Translations under genes and position numbers: made by a program
Notes under the pieces: generated by a model
Told to the model about the DNA's origin: nothing
What the model saw: the letters and a program-made list of their open reading frames with translations, nothing else
Database searches by the model: none
Shown here: piece after piece, positions 17,987-27,375 of the stretch
Numbering within the stretch: the first letter of the stretch is position 1
Layout of the letters: each line of letters opens with the position of its first letter
DNA from: VRUE01 sp963706605
Lineage (GTDB): Bacteria; Actinomycetota; Thermoleophilia; Solirubrobacterales; 70-9
Length of the DNA stretch: 64,000 nt
Direction of reading: 5' to 3'
Assembly (NCBI GenBank): GCA_963706605.1
Contig: OY970165.1
Span: forward strand, 2,450,666-2,514,665

Positions 17987-20272
17987 ATGGCGATGGCGCA
18001 TAAGAATTCTCGTCCTTCGCGGGGCGGACTCAGGTGGAGCCGTGGCGGCCGGGCGATCGTCTGGCTGCGTTTCCTGATCGTCCCCGCCTGGATCGCCGCC
18101 ACCGTTATGGCGGTCACCCATCTGCCTTCCGCCTTCGAAGCCGAAGCCGGCGAGCTGGGAAGCCTTCTGCCCCACTCTTCCGAAGCGCTCGAAGTCGAAC
18201 GCATGGCGATCGAGACGTTCGGCCTTCCTCTGCTCAGCCGCACGATGGTCGTCGCCCGCCAGCCGCGAGGCTTCTCGACAGCCCAGGCTTCGGCTGCCGC
18301 CCGCTACATTGCCGCCGCCGATCGGAGCAAAGGCCCGAACGCCGTCAAGGCGGTACCGATCGCCGACACGCCGGGAATGCTCGGCAGTGGAAGGCCGGCG
18401 ACGACGATCGTCGCCTACCTCTATCTCGACCCGGCGCTGAGCGAAGACGAATCTCAGGAAAGCGCAGAGCGTTTTGCGAGCGGATTCGGCCGAGCCACCT
18501 CGGCGCCGGTGGTGAAGGTGACCGGCGCTCTCCCAGGAACCCGCTCGGAAACCGAGATCGCCGAAAGCCACCTGATCTGGGTCGAGCTGGCAACGGCCCT
18601 ACTCGTGGTGGGGATCCTCGCCCTCTACTTCCGCTCCCTGGGCATTCCCTTGCTCGGGGTCGCAACGGTGGCGGTCGCCTATCTCTGCGCCGACCGCGTC
18701 CTCGGCTGGATCGCCGAACGCTACGGCCTCTCGATCCCCCGCGAGGCAGAGCCCGTGATCGTCGCCTTGATCTTCGGCGTCCTCACCGACTACCTCGTCT
18801 TCTTCGTCTCGGGCTATCGGCAGCGGCTGCGCCAGGGCGCGGGGACGGTCGATGCCGTCGCCGAGGCGACCAGCGAGCTCTTGCCGGTGATCCTGACCGC
18901 CGCACTGATGATCGCGGGAGCGACCCTGACCCTGCTGCTCTCCGGGGTGCGCTTCCTCAGCGCCTTCGGTCCGAGCATGGCGGTCGCGGTGATCATCTCG
19001 GCGCTGGTGGCGATGACGCTCGTGCCGGCGGCCCTGGGGATCTTCGGCCGGGCGTTGCTATGGCCGCGTGGGCTCGCCCAGCAATCCTCCGAGGGTGGGG
19101 AAAAGGGGAAGAAAGGCGCGGCCGAGAAGCCCGGAGCACGCGGCCAGCTTCTCGGCGTCGCCGTCAGGGCTCCCGTGCTGACCGCGCTCCTCTGCGTCGC
19201 CGTCTTGCTGGTGGCCGCGAGCGGGTTGCGCCACCTCGAGCTGGGCAACCCGGTGATGCGGGGGCTGCCGGAGACGAGCGAACCCCGCCAGGGATATGAC
19301 GCCGCCGCGGCAGGCATCGGTCCCGGAGCCCTCGGGCCGACCATGCTCGTCCTCGAAAGGCCAGGCATCGCAGGGCAAGAAGGTCAGCTGGCAAGCTTTC
19401 AAGCCCAGCTTGAACGTAAGCGCGGAGTCGTGGGCGTGCTCGGACCCGCCGACCAGCCGATTCCCTCACGCGCAGGGGTGATGCTCGCGCCGGGCGGCGG
19501 CGCGGCGCGCTACGCCTTGGCTCTCGAGGGCGATCCTGACGGCGCCAACGCAATCGACGCTCTCTCAGGGGTCGAAGCCGCCCTGCCCGCCCTGCTCGAG
19601 CGCAGCGGACTCGCGGGCACGAAGACCGGCATCACCGGTGACACCACTATCGCCTCCGAACTGACCGACGAGACGACCACTGCCCTAGAGCGCGTTACGC
19701 CGGCCGCGCTGGCGGTGCTGCTCGTCCTGCTCTGGATTCTCCTCGGGAGCTGGAGTGCACCGCTGTACCTCGTGGGGAGCAGCCTGCTCGTGGTCGCAGC
19801 CGCCCTCGGCCTCACGGTGTACGTCTTTCAGGACCTGCTCGGCTACGGCGAGCTGGCCTTCTTCGTGCCGGTCGCCAGCGCGATCCTGCTGCTGGCGCTC
19901 GGCGCCGACTACAACGTCTTCCTGATCAGCCGCATCTGGCGTGAGGCCGAAGACCAAGAGCTGCGACCTGCGATCCGCAGCGCCGGTGTTCGCGCCGGGC
20001 GGGTGATCACCGTGGCCGGCGTCATCCTCGCCCTCTCCTTCGCCGCGATCGCCCTGATCCCGATCCAGGGCTTCCGCGAGATCGCCTTTGCGCTCTGCAT
20101 CGGACTGCTGCTCGACACGCTTCTGGCCCGAACTCTGCTGGTCCCCGCCCTGGTCACCATCTTTGGCCGAGGGGGGCCGCGGGCCAAAACGCCGGACTCG
20201 GCTCCCGAGCTGGCGGCGGCCGGTGGCGATCACCGGAGTGGCGTTCATTCTCCCCGCCAGGACTCCCAGTAG
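17987..20272 (+). CDS. MMPL/RND-family transporter
   Basis: A 761-residue full-length MMPL protein with two halves. Each half has one helix, an extracytoplasmic domain and a five-helix bundle. Signature features are the paired Asp-Tyr sites: FGVLTDYLVFFVSGYRQRL in the first half and LGADYNVFLISRIWREAED in the second. It likely moves lipids or hydrophobic drugs with protons. The last residues (after about 740) are hydrophilic and overlap 28 bases of the convergent CHAD gene. Confidence 0.9.
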   Translation: MAMAHKNSRPSRGGLRWSRGGRAIVWLRFLIVPAWIAATVMAVTHLPSAFEAEAGELGSLLPHSSEALEVERMAIETFGLPLLSRTMVVARQPRGFSTAQASAAARYIAAADRSKGPNAVKAVPIADTPGMLGSGRPATTIVAYLYLDPALSEDESQESAERFASGFGRATSAPVVKVTGALPGTRSETEIAESHLIWVELATALLVVGILALYFRSLGIPLLGVATVAVAYLCADRVLGWIAERYGLSIPREAEPVIVALIFGVLTDYLVFFVSGYRQRLRQGAGTVDAVAEATSELLPVILTAALMIAGATLTLLLSGVRFLSAFGPSMAVAVIISALVAMTLVPAALGIFGRALLWPRGLAQQSSEGGEKGKKGAAEKPGARGQLLGVAVRAPVLTALLCVAVLLVAASGLRHLELGNPVMRGLPETSEPRQGYDAAAAGIGPGALGPTMLVLERPGIAGQEGQLASFQAQLERKRGVVGVLGPADQPIPSRAGVMLAPGGGAARYALALEGDPDGANAIDALSGVEAALPALLERSGLAGTKTGITGDTTIASELTDETTTALERVTPAALAVLLVLLWILLGSWSAPLYLVGSSLLVVAAALGLTVYVFQDLLGYGELAFFVPVASAILLLALGADYNVFLISRIWREAEDQELRPAIRSAGVRAGRVITVAGVILALSFAAIALIPIQGFREIAFALCIGLLLDTLLARTLLVPALVTIFGRGGPRAKTPDSAPELAAAGGDHRSGVHSPRQDSQ

Positions 20273-21294
20273 ACGGACAGGCGACGAAGGAACGCCTTCG
20301 GCTTCTCGGCATAAAGGCGAGCACCAAGGTCAAGTGCATCATCGAGCAGCTCACCCTGGCGGCGCGCGATCGCCCTCGTAAGCACCTTTTCGTCCGATAG
20401 CTCCTCGCGAGCCTTCAGGTCTTCATGGAGGACAATGAGGTCATGATGGTCTCCGAGCAGGTCAGCCAGCTCATGAGCCTGGTCAGCCGTCTCGCCGAGA
20501 AGCGCGGGCCACGTCTCGCGCATGATGCGTAGCTGGTACCAGAGGTCTTTGACCCGTTTTCGCCACTGGTGAACGTCCTCGGCCCTTCGCCTCATCCGGA
20601 CTCGTTCCATTTCGCGTCGACCGCGCCCGTAGGCGCGCTCGATCCCCGGCGCGAAGAGATCCCAGGACTCCTTCGAGAACCGCCAGCGGCCGACTTCGTC
20701 ACGTCCCACTTCGATTTCGCTTATCGCGCTCTCGATCTGAATGGCCAGCGCGCCCTCATCCCCCTGCTCTTCGCGCTCCGCCGATAGGAGTGCGCGCCAC
20801 ACCTTCACCGCTTCGCCGGGCAGCTCCTCGTCGAACCGCCCTGCAAGCGCGGTCAGCGTCTCCAGCCTGACCTCCGTGTCGCGGCTTGAAAGGCGCCTGC
20901 CCGCGTCTCTGTAGCGTTTGTTTTCGGTGCGAAATCGCTCCTCGCCGATCGCCGAGCGAATCAGCCGCAGGACGCTTCGAAGCTTCTTCAGGTCTTTGCG
21001 CGCCGAATGAACAGACCCGGCTAGGTCGTCACCCTCCCCCGCGCGTCGCAGCTCTTCGAGCGCCTTCTCGGCCCGCCCGGTGGCGATCCGGACGATCCCC
21101 TCGGCTGGGCCTTCCTTGCCCTTGAGGCGATAGGCGCGGCTCGCGCCCGAAGAGGAGGTATCCGACTCGCCGCGTTCGAGTGCAGCCTTGCCCGCCAGTG
21201 CGGCGCCGACCGCAAGGAGGCCTCCTGCTGCGAGCTGCGTGCGACGATCGGCGGTAGAGCGCTTCAGCGTTCGCTTCGCTCGGCTGGATGCCAT
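20245..21294 (-). CDS. CHAD-domain protein
   Basis: A 349-residue protein with a basic N-terminus, a hydrophobic stretch (AAGGLLAVGAALAGKAAL) and then a helical CHAD domain. The two conserved His-Lys/Arg repeats are visible: SVHSARKDLKKLRSVLRLI and DVHQWRKRVKDLWYQLRIMR. CHAD domains bind inorganic polyphosphate through these basic faces. No CYTH triphosphatase is adjacent, so this is a stand-alone polyphosphate-binding protein. Confidence 0.88.
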   Translation of the reverse strand: MASSRAKRTLKRSTADRRTQLAAGGLLAVGAALAGKAALERGESDTSSSGASRAYRLKGKEGPAEGIVRIATGRAEKALEELRRAGEGDDLAGSVHSARKDLKKLRSVLRLIRSAIGEERFRTENKRYRDAGRRLSSRDTEVRLETLTALAGRFDEELPGEAVKVWRALLSAEREEQGDEGALAIQIESAISEIEVGRDEVGRWRFSKESWDLFAPGIERAYGRGRREMERVRMRRRAEDVHQWRKRVKDLWYQLRIMRETWPALLGETADQAHELADLLGDHHDLIVLHEDLKAREELSDEKVLTRAIARRQGELLDDALDLGARLYAEKPKAFLRRLSVYWESWRGE

Positions 21295-21832
21295 GTTCTG
21301 CCGATTCCCGCTCGAGGCGGGTTCTACACGGCGGGGGCGCCATCTCGGGCCAGGCTTTGCCCCGAGTAACGCTTGTCGCCGGTGACCTCATCGCCGAGCC
21401 AGTCGGGTGGCTCGAACTCCCGGCTTTCAGACTCGCTCTTGAACTCGACCTCGGCGATCAGGAGACCCTTCAACTCGCCTTTGATCTATCGCGAGATACC
21501 CCTGTTCGATGTCAGTCGACCTCTGGTCATCGGTGAGAGCTGGAATCCGGTGCAGGAGAAACTTGCGCTCAATCTCTTTAGCCACTTTGCAAAAGCTAGC
21601 GTGCGAGCCTCACGCCTCCTAGCGTCCGATACATCGAGATCGAGCTGCTCGGGTTCAGAAGTCGGGGGCCGGGTCCGAATCCTCCAGACTCCGGCCCCCG
21701 CCTCTCCCATGTGGCGCCCTCTGCGCCCGCATTGCGGGGCCGCTTCTGTACCGCATTACGGCCACTCGTGCGCCGCATGCACCAGCATCAAGCTCTAGAC
21801 AGACCGATGCAAGCGTTCGGGCAAAATGGTTT
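21295..21832. other. Intergenic region with one strong hairpin
   Basis: About 540 bases between two minus-strand genes. No frame is convincing as protein. A perfect 10-base inverted repeat (CGGGGGCCGG at 21663-21672, CCGGCCCCCG at 21691-21700) encloses an 18-base loop. There is no T run, so it is not a classic terminator. It does not fold as a tRNA. Confidence 0.45.
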
Positions 21833-23209
21833 CTATCTATTGAGTGCTGGAACGTTTCCGCGCCGGACCTCAGCGACGATCAGGTCGATCGCCGCCGCCC
21901 CTCCGAGCGCCGGGGCAAGCGCGATGTAGGAGAGCACCGGCGCCGCGATCGGCAGCTGCGCGCCGCACCCGGTGGCGACGAAGTGGTGGATCACTCCCCA
22001 CATCGCCCCGATCGATGCTTCCGCCGCGAACTCGCTCGGCTGCCACACCGGCGGGGCTCCCCGCCGAAGCCTCCTCGCCAGCTTGGCGGTCAGCTCGCTG
22101 CGCCACTGGATCGCCTCGGGGCCTGGAGAGAAGACCTCGAGGAAGGCGAGGTTGGCGAAGGTAGGGTCGCACGCGAGGTGCCGACAGAGGCTGGCGATCA
22201 TGCGGTGGACGCCGCTCGCCCAGTCGTCGGCCGTGAGGTAGAGGGGCGCCGCCGCAGCCAGGGTGCGGCGGCTGAACACCTCGAGCGTCGCCAGGAAGCA
22301 ATCCGCCACCCCCGTGAAGTGGGTGTCGAAGCTGCGCCTGGAGACACCAGCGACGGCGCGTACCCGCGGCACCGTCAGCGTCGCGCACCCCTCCTTGCTC
22401 GCCAGCCTGGCCGTCGCTGCCAGGATCAACGCGCGCTCGTCCCCCAGCGGTAACTCCGGAGCGGTGGCGGGCAGCGGCGGTGCCTCGGCCACCACGAGGC
22501 CACGTAGGCGGACGACGTCGTCGTCGCAGAAGGAGAGCGCCCACTCCGTCAGCTCGCCCCCGTCGAGCGCCAGCGGCCGCGGCTGTCCGGGCAGCAGCCG
22601 CGCCCGCGCCACCCGGCCGCCGCCGGCGACGATGCCTTTCACCACCAGCGGCGGTAGCCGAGGCGCCCCCTCGGCCAGGGCGAAGTTCTTCGCCACCAGC
22701 GCCTCGAAGCGCCGGTTCGTGCGCAGCATCCGCTCGACCGCGACGGAGCCCGCGGCGAAGACCTCAACCAGGGCCAGCCGCGCCGCCTCGGGGCTGGCGG
22801 CGATCTGACCGGCGAAGGCGAGAAACCCGAGCCGAAGCCGCTCGCACCACTCCTCCTCGCCCTCGGCGGCGGCGAGGATCCCGCGCACCGAGTTGTCGAC
22901 GATGACGTCGTAGCTGCCGAGGAAACACTCTTCCTTGCCGGCGAAGTGTTTGTAGAAATCTCGCTTCGAGACGCGGGCGCAGTTGGCCAACGCCGCCACG
23001 GCGACGTCGTTGTAGCCCTGCTCGGCGACGAGCTCGACCATCGCCTCCTGCAGCCGGCCGCGCTGGTGCGCGGCGACGTCCTCCGCCGAACATCCCGGCC
23101 CCGGCCGCAGCTTCGGGTAGCGAGAGCTCCGCGATCGTGCGCCTCGTGATGAGTTGGATCTGCCGGTCGGCCCGGCACCCGCGCGTCCGCGCGGGCCATT
23201 CGTACCCAA
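21833..23209 (-). CDS. Tandem two-module TetR-type regulator
   Basis: A 458-residue protein containing two TetR-like repeats. The first has LQEAMVELVAEQGYNDVAVA with the helix ANCARVSKRDFYKHFAGKEE. The second has ILAATARLASKEGCATLTVP with RAVAGVSRRSFDTHFTGVAD. Each is followed by a helical ligand-binding region. Normal TetR proteins have one module and dimerise; here one chain may act like a built-in dimer. No divergent target gene is obvious, so regulation may be autogenous or remote. Confidence 0.85.
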   Translation of the reverse strand: MGTNGPRGRAGAGPTGRSNSSRGARSRSSRYPKLRPGPGCSAEDVAAHQRGRLQEAMVELVAEQGYNDVAVAALANCARVSKRDFYKHFAGKEECFLGSYDVIVDNSVRGILAAAEGEEEWCERLRLGFLAFAGQIAASPEAARLALVEVFAAGSVAVERMLRTNRRFEALVAKNFALAEGAPRLPPLVVKGIVAGGGRVARARLLPGQPRPLALDGGELTEWALSFCDDDVVRLRGLVVAEAPPLPATAPELPLGDERALILAATARLASKEGCATLTVPRVRAVAGVSRRSFDTHFTGVADCFLATLEVFSRRTLAAAAPLYLTADDWASGVHRMIASLCRHLACDPTFANLAFLEVFSPGPEAIQWRSELTAKLARRLRRGAPPVWQPSEFAAEASIGAMWGVIHHFVATGCGAQLPIAAPVLSYIALAPALGGAAAIDLIVAEVRRGNVPALNR

Positions 23210-23364
23210 TGGCCTCGACCTCCTGACTCTTCGGACAGCCTTCGTCCCGCCGCGTTCCTAAATGACAATCTGTCAGTACCAAAAACAGAGAGTGCGCCTG
23301 AGTTGCTACGCCAGAAAGGCAAAAATCCACCGTGAGAGTCCGCCCAAACGGCCTCAAATGTGCG

Positions 23365-23766
23365 CTAGTCAGCCCACCAGTCGCGCCGGCCATCGACGTC
23401 TTCGCGCGGAGCCTCGCCGAGATTGGGCGCGCCGATGACGAGGATCTCGAGGCCCTCCGGCCCGGCCTCGTAGCCTCGCCACGTACCGGGCGGGACGCGC
23501 ACCGCGTCCCATTCCTTGAGCTCGACGATCTTGTCGTCGAGCTTCATCCGACCGCTACCGCGCAGGACCACGTACACCTCCTCCTGCTTCTTGTGCGTGT
23601 GACCGTACGGAAAGCGATAGCCGGGCGGGATGCGCTGGTAGCTCAGGCCGGATTTCTCGAGCTCGAGCGCCTCGGTCGCCATGCGGAACTCCAGGTCCGG
23701 CGCGCCGTCGAAGTTGGACCCGAGATCCTCCAAGTCCTCCTTGAGGTTCCTGAGAGTGAACGGCAC
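23365..23766 (-). CDS. Small cupin protein
   Basis: A 133-residue single cupin from GTG 23766. The metal-binding motif is visible: YGHTHKKQEEVYVVLRGSGR with two His and a Glu. The second cupin motif is WDAVRVPPGTWRGYEAG, in which the usual His is missing. The C-terminus EDVDGRRDWWAD is characteristic. It may bind a metal and a small carbonyl or sugar compound. It stands alone. Confidence 0.85.
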   Translation of the reverse strand: MPFTLRNLKEDLEDLGSNFDGAPDLEFRMATEALELEKSGLSYQRIPPGYRFPYGHTHKKQEEVYVVLRGSGRMKLDDKIVELKEWDAVRVPPGTWRGYEAGPEGLEILVIGAPNLGEAPREDVDGRRDWWAD

Positions 23767-23969
23767 GGCGCAATCCTATGGCACCCCCTGGCTAGTGGTC
23801 GCCGATCTGATGGAGACGATATGCGGGGGTGAGTCGACGACGCGCCGCTGGGAGATTCGGGTGATTCAGGTGCGGTTCGGCTCGGTTTGGGCAGCGAGAT
23901 CGTCCCGCTGCCCAACCGCCAGAACTTCAGAACCTCCCGACCACGGACCTAGGCTCATTCCAAGCCGCG

Positions 23970-24350
23970 CTAGCACCCATTGGGCACAACGACGTTGAAG
24001 CGCCCAGGTTCGGGGCGTTCTCCCCCGGGGCTCATACATGCCTTCCAGTTGGTGGCTCCACCTTCTTCCCAACCGATTCGGACGTTCACTGAGCAGTGGT
24101 TTTTGGCAGACTTTAATTCAATTGGAGGGAAAAATTTAGATCCACCGCCACAACCTGGGTTGTACTCATTTCCGTTATAGAACGTTCCCGTCCAGACGCA
24201 GACCACTCCACCTTCGCAGGTGGCCTCGATTTCCGCCTGGGCGCTCGACCCTTGCGTTCCGAACAGCAGAACTAAAGCTGCTGCCGCGACGAGCAGCATG
24301 GCCATTACTCGCCCTCGGCTTGGCCTGAAGGCGTGGGTTGCTTGAGACAT
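23970..24350 (-). CDS. Small secreted Cys-rich protein (I36-inhibitor-like)
   Basis: A 126-residue exported protein. The ATG at 24350 follows GGGGAGGA, and a signal peptide ends near SSAQA. The mature part of about 90 residues has paired cysteines (ATCEGGVVC, NPGCGGG, NHCSV, WKACMS, PNGC) and the CVWTGTFYNGNEY start. This resembles the small beta/gamma-crystallin-like peptidase inhibitor I36 group. Role is inferred only from this resemblance. Confidence 0.6.
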   Translation of the reverse strand: MSQATHAFRPSRGRVMAMLLVAAAALVLLFGTQGSSAQAEIEATCEGGVVCVWTGTFYNGNEYNPGCGGGSKFFPPIELKSAKNHCSVNVRIGWEEGGATNWKACMSPGGERPEPGRFNVVVPNGC

Positions 24351-24686
24351 GATTCCTCCCCTTGCTTGCAAAACATCTAAGTCGGGGCCTACCCGACCAA
24401 AGGGATACGCTAGCGGTTATTAAGAGAAAAACTGAACACTCAACCAATATTGGAGGACGAATCAGGAGGCAGAAGGTCACAGCGACCCACAAGTGGCTCA
24501 AGGGCGGAGCCGGCATGGCTGCGCCGCGTCACGATCTCGCTCTTCGCCGCCGGTCTCCTCGCCTCAGCACCGCTCGTCAGCGGTTCGGGAACGCCTACCG
24601 TCCATGCCTCCCGAGGCGCGGCTCTCAGCGCGACCGCCAACCGGTAAGCCGCAGAACAGCGGCACCTGCATCGTCGTGAGGCGCTC
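24351..24686 (+). other. Intergenic region; possible short exported peptide
   Basis: A frame at 24450-24647 (65 codons, TTG start) contains a hydrophobic stretch (VTISLFAAGLLASAPLVSGS) that looks like a signal peptide. It has no good ribosome site and a short Ala/Thr/Ser-rich end. I do not call a gene. Confidence 0.3.
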
Positions 24687-24700
24687 TACAATGCGGCACG
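24687..24700 (+). promoter_or_regulatory. -10 box of a leaderless promoter
   Basis: TACAAT (24687-24692) lies eight bases before the ATG of the methyltransferase gene, which lacks a ribosome site. This is the spacing of a leaderless transcript. No clear -35 box was found. Confidence 0.45.
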
Positions 24701-25360
24701 ATGAGCGAAGCCACCGCACACCCAACACGCCGTTCCCAAAGCGCCAACAGCCGCCAGTACGACCGCGTTGCTCGCCTCTACAGCACACTTGAGCCGCTGT
24801 ATCTGATCTTCCCTCCGGCCCGTCGCAGGGCGGTGGCCACGCTTGAGCTGAAGGCGGGCGACACCGTTTTGGAGATCGGCGCCGGCACCGGGCGCAATTT
24901 CCCCTACCTGGTCGAGGCGGTCGGCCCGAGCGGGACCGTCATCGGCGTCGATGCGTCCCAGGGGATGCTGACCGAGGCGCGCAAGCTGATCGAGCGGCGT
25001 GGCTGGTCCAATGTTCAACTGCTCCACCAAGACGCCACGCAGCTCCAAGTCGATCGCGACGTGGACGGGGTGCTTTTCAGCCTCAGCTACTCGGCGCTAC
25101 CCGAACCCCGCCCGGCATTGGCGCGGGGTTGGGAGCGGCTGCGCCAAAAAGGGCGTGTTGTGGTTATGGACATGGGGCTCACCCAAAGCCGCTGGCACCG
25201 CCTGCTCGACCCGATCGCCCGCCTGCTCGTCAAGCTCGGGCCTGGTGACGCCTACTCAGACCCCTGGAGCGATCTCGCCGCCTACGGCACGGTCGAGACC
25301 GAGCGCTTCCTGGCGGGCTTCTACTACGTCAGCTCAGTCACCAAGCGCGAGCAGTTCTAA
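24701..25360 (+). CDS. Class I SAM-dependent methyltransferase
   Basis: A 219-residue methyltransferase. Motif I is DTVLEIGAGTGRNFPYL, the acidic loop is VIGVDASQGMLTEAR, and later steps are VQLLHQDATQL and VLFSLSYSALPEPRPAL. The C-terminal part has a phosphatidylethanolamine/ubiquinone-methylase-like look (VVVMDMGLTQSRWHRLLDP). The target molecule is unknown; a lipid or small metabolite is plausible. Confidence 0.88.
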   Translation: MSEATAHPTRRSQSANSRQYDRVARLYSTLEPLYLIFPPARRRAVATLELKAGDTVLEIGAGTGRNFPYLVEAVGPSGTVIGVDASQGMLTEARKLIERRGWSNVQLLHQDATQLQVDRDVDGVLFSLSYSALPEPRPALARGWERLRQKGRVVVMDMGLTQSRWHRLLDPIARLLVKLGPGDAYSDPWSDLAAYGTVETERFLAGFYYVSSVTKREQF

Positions 25361-25607
25361 GCGGGAGAACGCTGCGGAGCTAAACGTGTGCCAGGTGACG
25401 GCGGCAAGGCGGCCTCCTTGCCGGCAGCGCCCTAACGGGCCGATGGGGGTTGCTAAGGTCGAGCGACATATCCGAGCCGCCTCGCTCAGGCGCGGGCGGA
25501 CGGGGGACCCAGGCAGTTGGGGCGAATCGGTCGGTGATCCGGCCGCAGCGGCATCGGCCGCGAGCCCGTCAGCTAACCCCGTAGGAACTGACAGGAGGGA
25601 GTTTGAG

Positions 25608-26234
25608 ATGACGACTCAGATTCGCGCAAAGAAGGACCAGTCCCTTGTGGCCCGTGCCGAAGCAATGCTGTCCGAGCTGGGAAGCTGGGCGTTCCCCAGG
25701 CGCAAGGCCGGCCCCGAGGAGACCGCCCACGTCTGGCAGGCGATGAGCAAGCACGTCGCCGCGATCGACGCCGGGGCGCCGGTCGCCGACGCCGCCGAGC
25801 GCCTCGCCGAGCAGGACGTCGGGGTCTTGGCCATCTGCCAGGGCGGCAATCGCCTGAGCGGCGTGATCACCGATCGCGACATCGTGGTCCGCGTGATCGC
25901 CCAGGGGCTCGACCCCGACGAACTCACGGTTGGCGAGTGCGGCTCAGGTGAGCCGGTGACGGCCTCTCCACAAGAGACCCTGGACCAGGCGGCGCAACGG
26001 ATGGGCGAGCAGGAGGTGCGCCGCCTTCCGGTCACTGATGGGGGGCGCCTGATCGGGATCCTCAGCCACTCCGACCTTGCCTCGCATGGCGGGAATCGGC
26101 GAGCCGGCCGGTTGCTCGAGCGACTGGCCCGACAGGGCGGCGATCGGCGCTCGGCTCGCTGGCTTTTGGATCGCCCCTATCGGCTGAGAAGGCCGGCGGC
26201 CGTCTCGGCCTCCCGCCTTCGGGGTAGCTCCTGA
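25608..26234 (+). CDS. CBS-domain pair protein
   Basis: A 208-residue protein from ATG 25608 (AGGAGGGAG upstream). Two CBS motifs form one Bateman module: APVADAAERLAEQDVGVLAI ... LSGVITDRDIVVRV and ETLDQAAQRMGEQEVRRLPV ... LIGILSHSDLA. The N-terminal 60 residues include SWAFPRRKAGPEE. The C-terminal 45 residues are strongly basic (RRSARWLLDRPYRLRR). CBS pairs bind adenine nucleotides and sense energy state. Confidence 0.88.
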   Translation: MTTQIRAKKDQSLVARAEAMLSELGSWAFPRRKAGPEETAHVWQAMSKHVAAIDAGAPVADAAERLAEQDVGVLAICQGGNRLSGVITDRDIVVRVIAQGLDPDELTVGECGSGEPVTASPQETLDQAAQRMGEQEVRRLPVTDGGRLIGILSHSDLASHGGNRRAGRLLERLARQGGDRRSARWLLDRPYRLRRPAAVSASRLRGSS

Positions 26235-26349
26235 CGTTTGCCTCTTGATTCGTTCCGCATGACGTGATCATGCTCGCCGTAGGCGATCTCGACGGGCACC
26301 TGTGGGAGTGAGGGCCGCAGCCCCCACTCGCCCTCGTCATGTCAGACGC

Positions 26350-26835
26350 TCAGCTGTTCGGCGCGCACTTCTTGAGGCCAAGCGCGTGCAGCTCCTTGCC
26401 CGCAGCGGCGAAGGGGTCCTGGTTACCCGAAACCAGCTCAGGCTTGGCTTCGATCTTTTCCAGCGTCTGCTGGGAGAGTCCCAGCGCCGCACTCACCTGC
26501 TGTTCCTCGCCGCTGGGCGCACCGAGGGCCTTGACGCCGTCGATCTGGGACTGGATGTTGGGCGCAAAGACGGTTTCCACGAGTTCGGCTTCCTGCGCCT
26601 TGCTCGGTTTCTTGTTCTCCAGGCCGTGCTTTTTGACGTAGGCGTTGACTTCGGCTTCCTGCGCCTTTTCGCCCTTGGCGCAGACCGCGTTGCCCTTCGC
26701 CACGAATTCGGCCTTGCTGATCGTGGCCGTCGCTTCCGTGGAGCTACTCGAGCTGCCGTTGCCGCATCCAGCCACGCAGGCTCCGACAAGCAGGGCAGCC
26801 GACATGGCCAGACCCCAGATCGCCCTTCTTCGCAT
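26350..26835 (-). CDS. Lipoprotein of unknown function
   Basis: A 161-residue product from ATG 26835 (GAGGAGG upstream). The signal peptide ends in GACVAGC, so it is probably lipid-anchored. After a Ser-rich linker there is one helical domain (TISKAEFVAKGNAVCAKGEK ... LKKCAPNS) with two cysteines, one near each end, that could pair. The pattern is common in actinobacterial lipoproteins but has no named function. Divergent from the DUF488 gene. Confidence 0.7.
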   Translation of the reverse strand: MRRRAIWGLAMSAALLVGACVAGCGNGSSSSSTEATATISKAEFVAKGNAVCAKGEKAQEAEVNAYVKKHGLENKKPSKAQEAELVETVFAPNIQSQIDGVKALGAPSGEEQQVSAALGLSQQTLEKIEAKPELVSGNQDPFAAAGKELHALGLKKCAPNS

Positions 26836-26924
26836 CAAACCCTCCTCAAGGCCGGTTTCGGAACCACACCACCCTAGCCGCACACGGCCTACCGCAGCGG
26901 AATCGGTGGGACGATGGAGCACCT

Positions 26925-27302
26925 TTGGACATCCGCTTGAAGCGAGCATATGAGCCTGCCGAACCCGCGGACGGCTATCGCGTCCTGATCGATCGCCTCT
27001 GGCCGAGAGGGGTCTCGCGCGAACGGGCCGGGCTCGACGAATGGGAGCCGGAGCTGGCGCCGAGCACCGAGCTGAGGAGATGGTTCGGGCACGACCCCGG
27101 CCGGTTCGAGGAGTTCCGGCACCGCTACGTCGAGGAGCTTCGCCGGCAGCGCCAGCGGCTCGCCGCGCTTCGCCGCCGCGCCCGCGAAGGCACGCTCACC
27201 CTCGTCTACGCAGCCAACGACACCGAGCACAACGACGCGGTCGTCCTTGCGGAGGTGCTGAGGCGAGGCCTGCCGCGAGCGGCAACCGACGAGGATCACT
27301 GA
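26925..27302 (+). CDS. DUF488 family protein
   Basis: A 125-residue protein. Family marks are the front IRLKRAYEPAEPADGYRVLI, then DRLWPRGVSRERAGLDEW, STELRRWFGHDPGRFEEF and the closing LTLVYAANDTEHNDAVVLAE. The proposed start is TTG 26925, because it gives the usual family length. The family is cytoplasmic and poorly understood; some members sit with stress genes. Confidence 0.85.
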   Translation: MDIRLKRAYEPAEPADGYRVLIDRLWPRGVSRERAGLDEWEPELAPSTELRRWFGHDPGRFEEFRHRYVEELRRQRQRLAALRRRAREGTLTLVYAANDTEHNDAVVLAEVLRRGLPRAATDEDH

Positions 27303-27375
27303 CCTCACAGCGCCGGCGACGCGACCAGCTCGGTGGTCGACCGGACCTCGCCGATCCAGCCACGTATCCCTCTGC

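Noticed and set aside
21663..21700. Hairpin region considered as tRNA or tmRNA end
   Set aside because: The T-loop-like GTCCGAATCC has no matching D and anticodon arms, and no tmRNA tag frame is nearby.
22480..23322. Arg/Pro-rich open frames on both strands
   Set aside because: They are GC-rich shadows of the tandem TetR gene with no plausible protein features.
24450..24647. Short frame with signal-like hydrophobic stretch
   Set aside because: TTG start, no ribosome site and no conserved end; kept only as a note in the intergenic entry.
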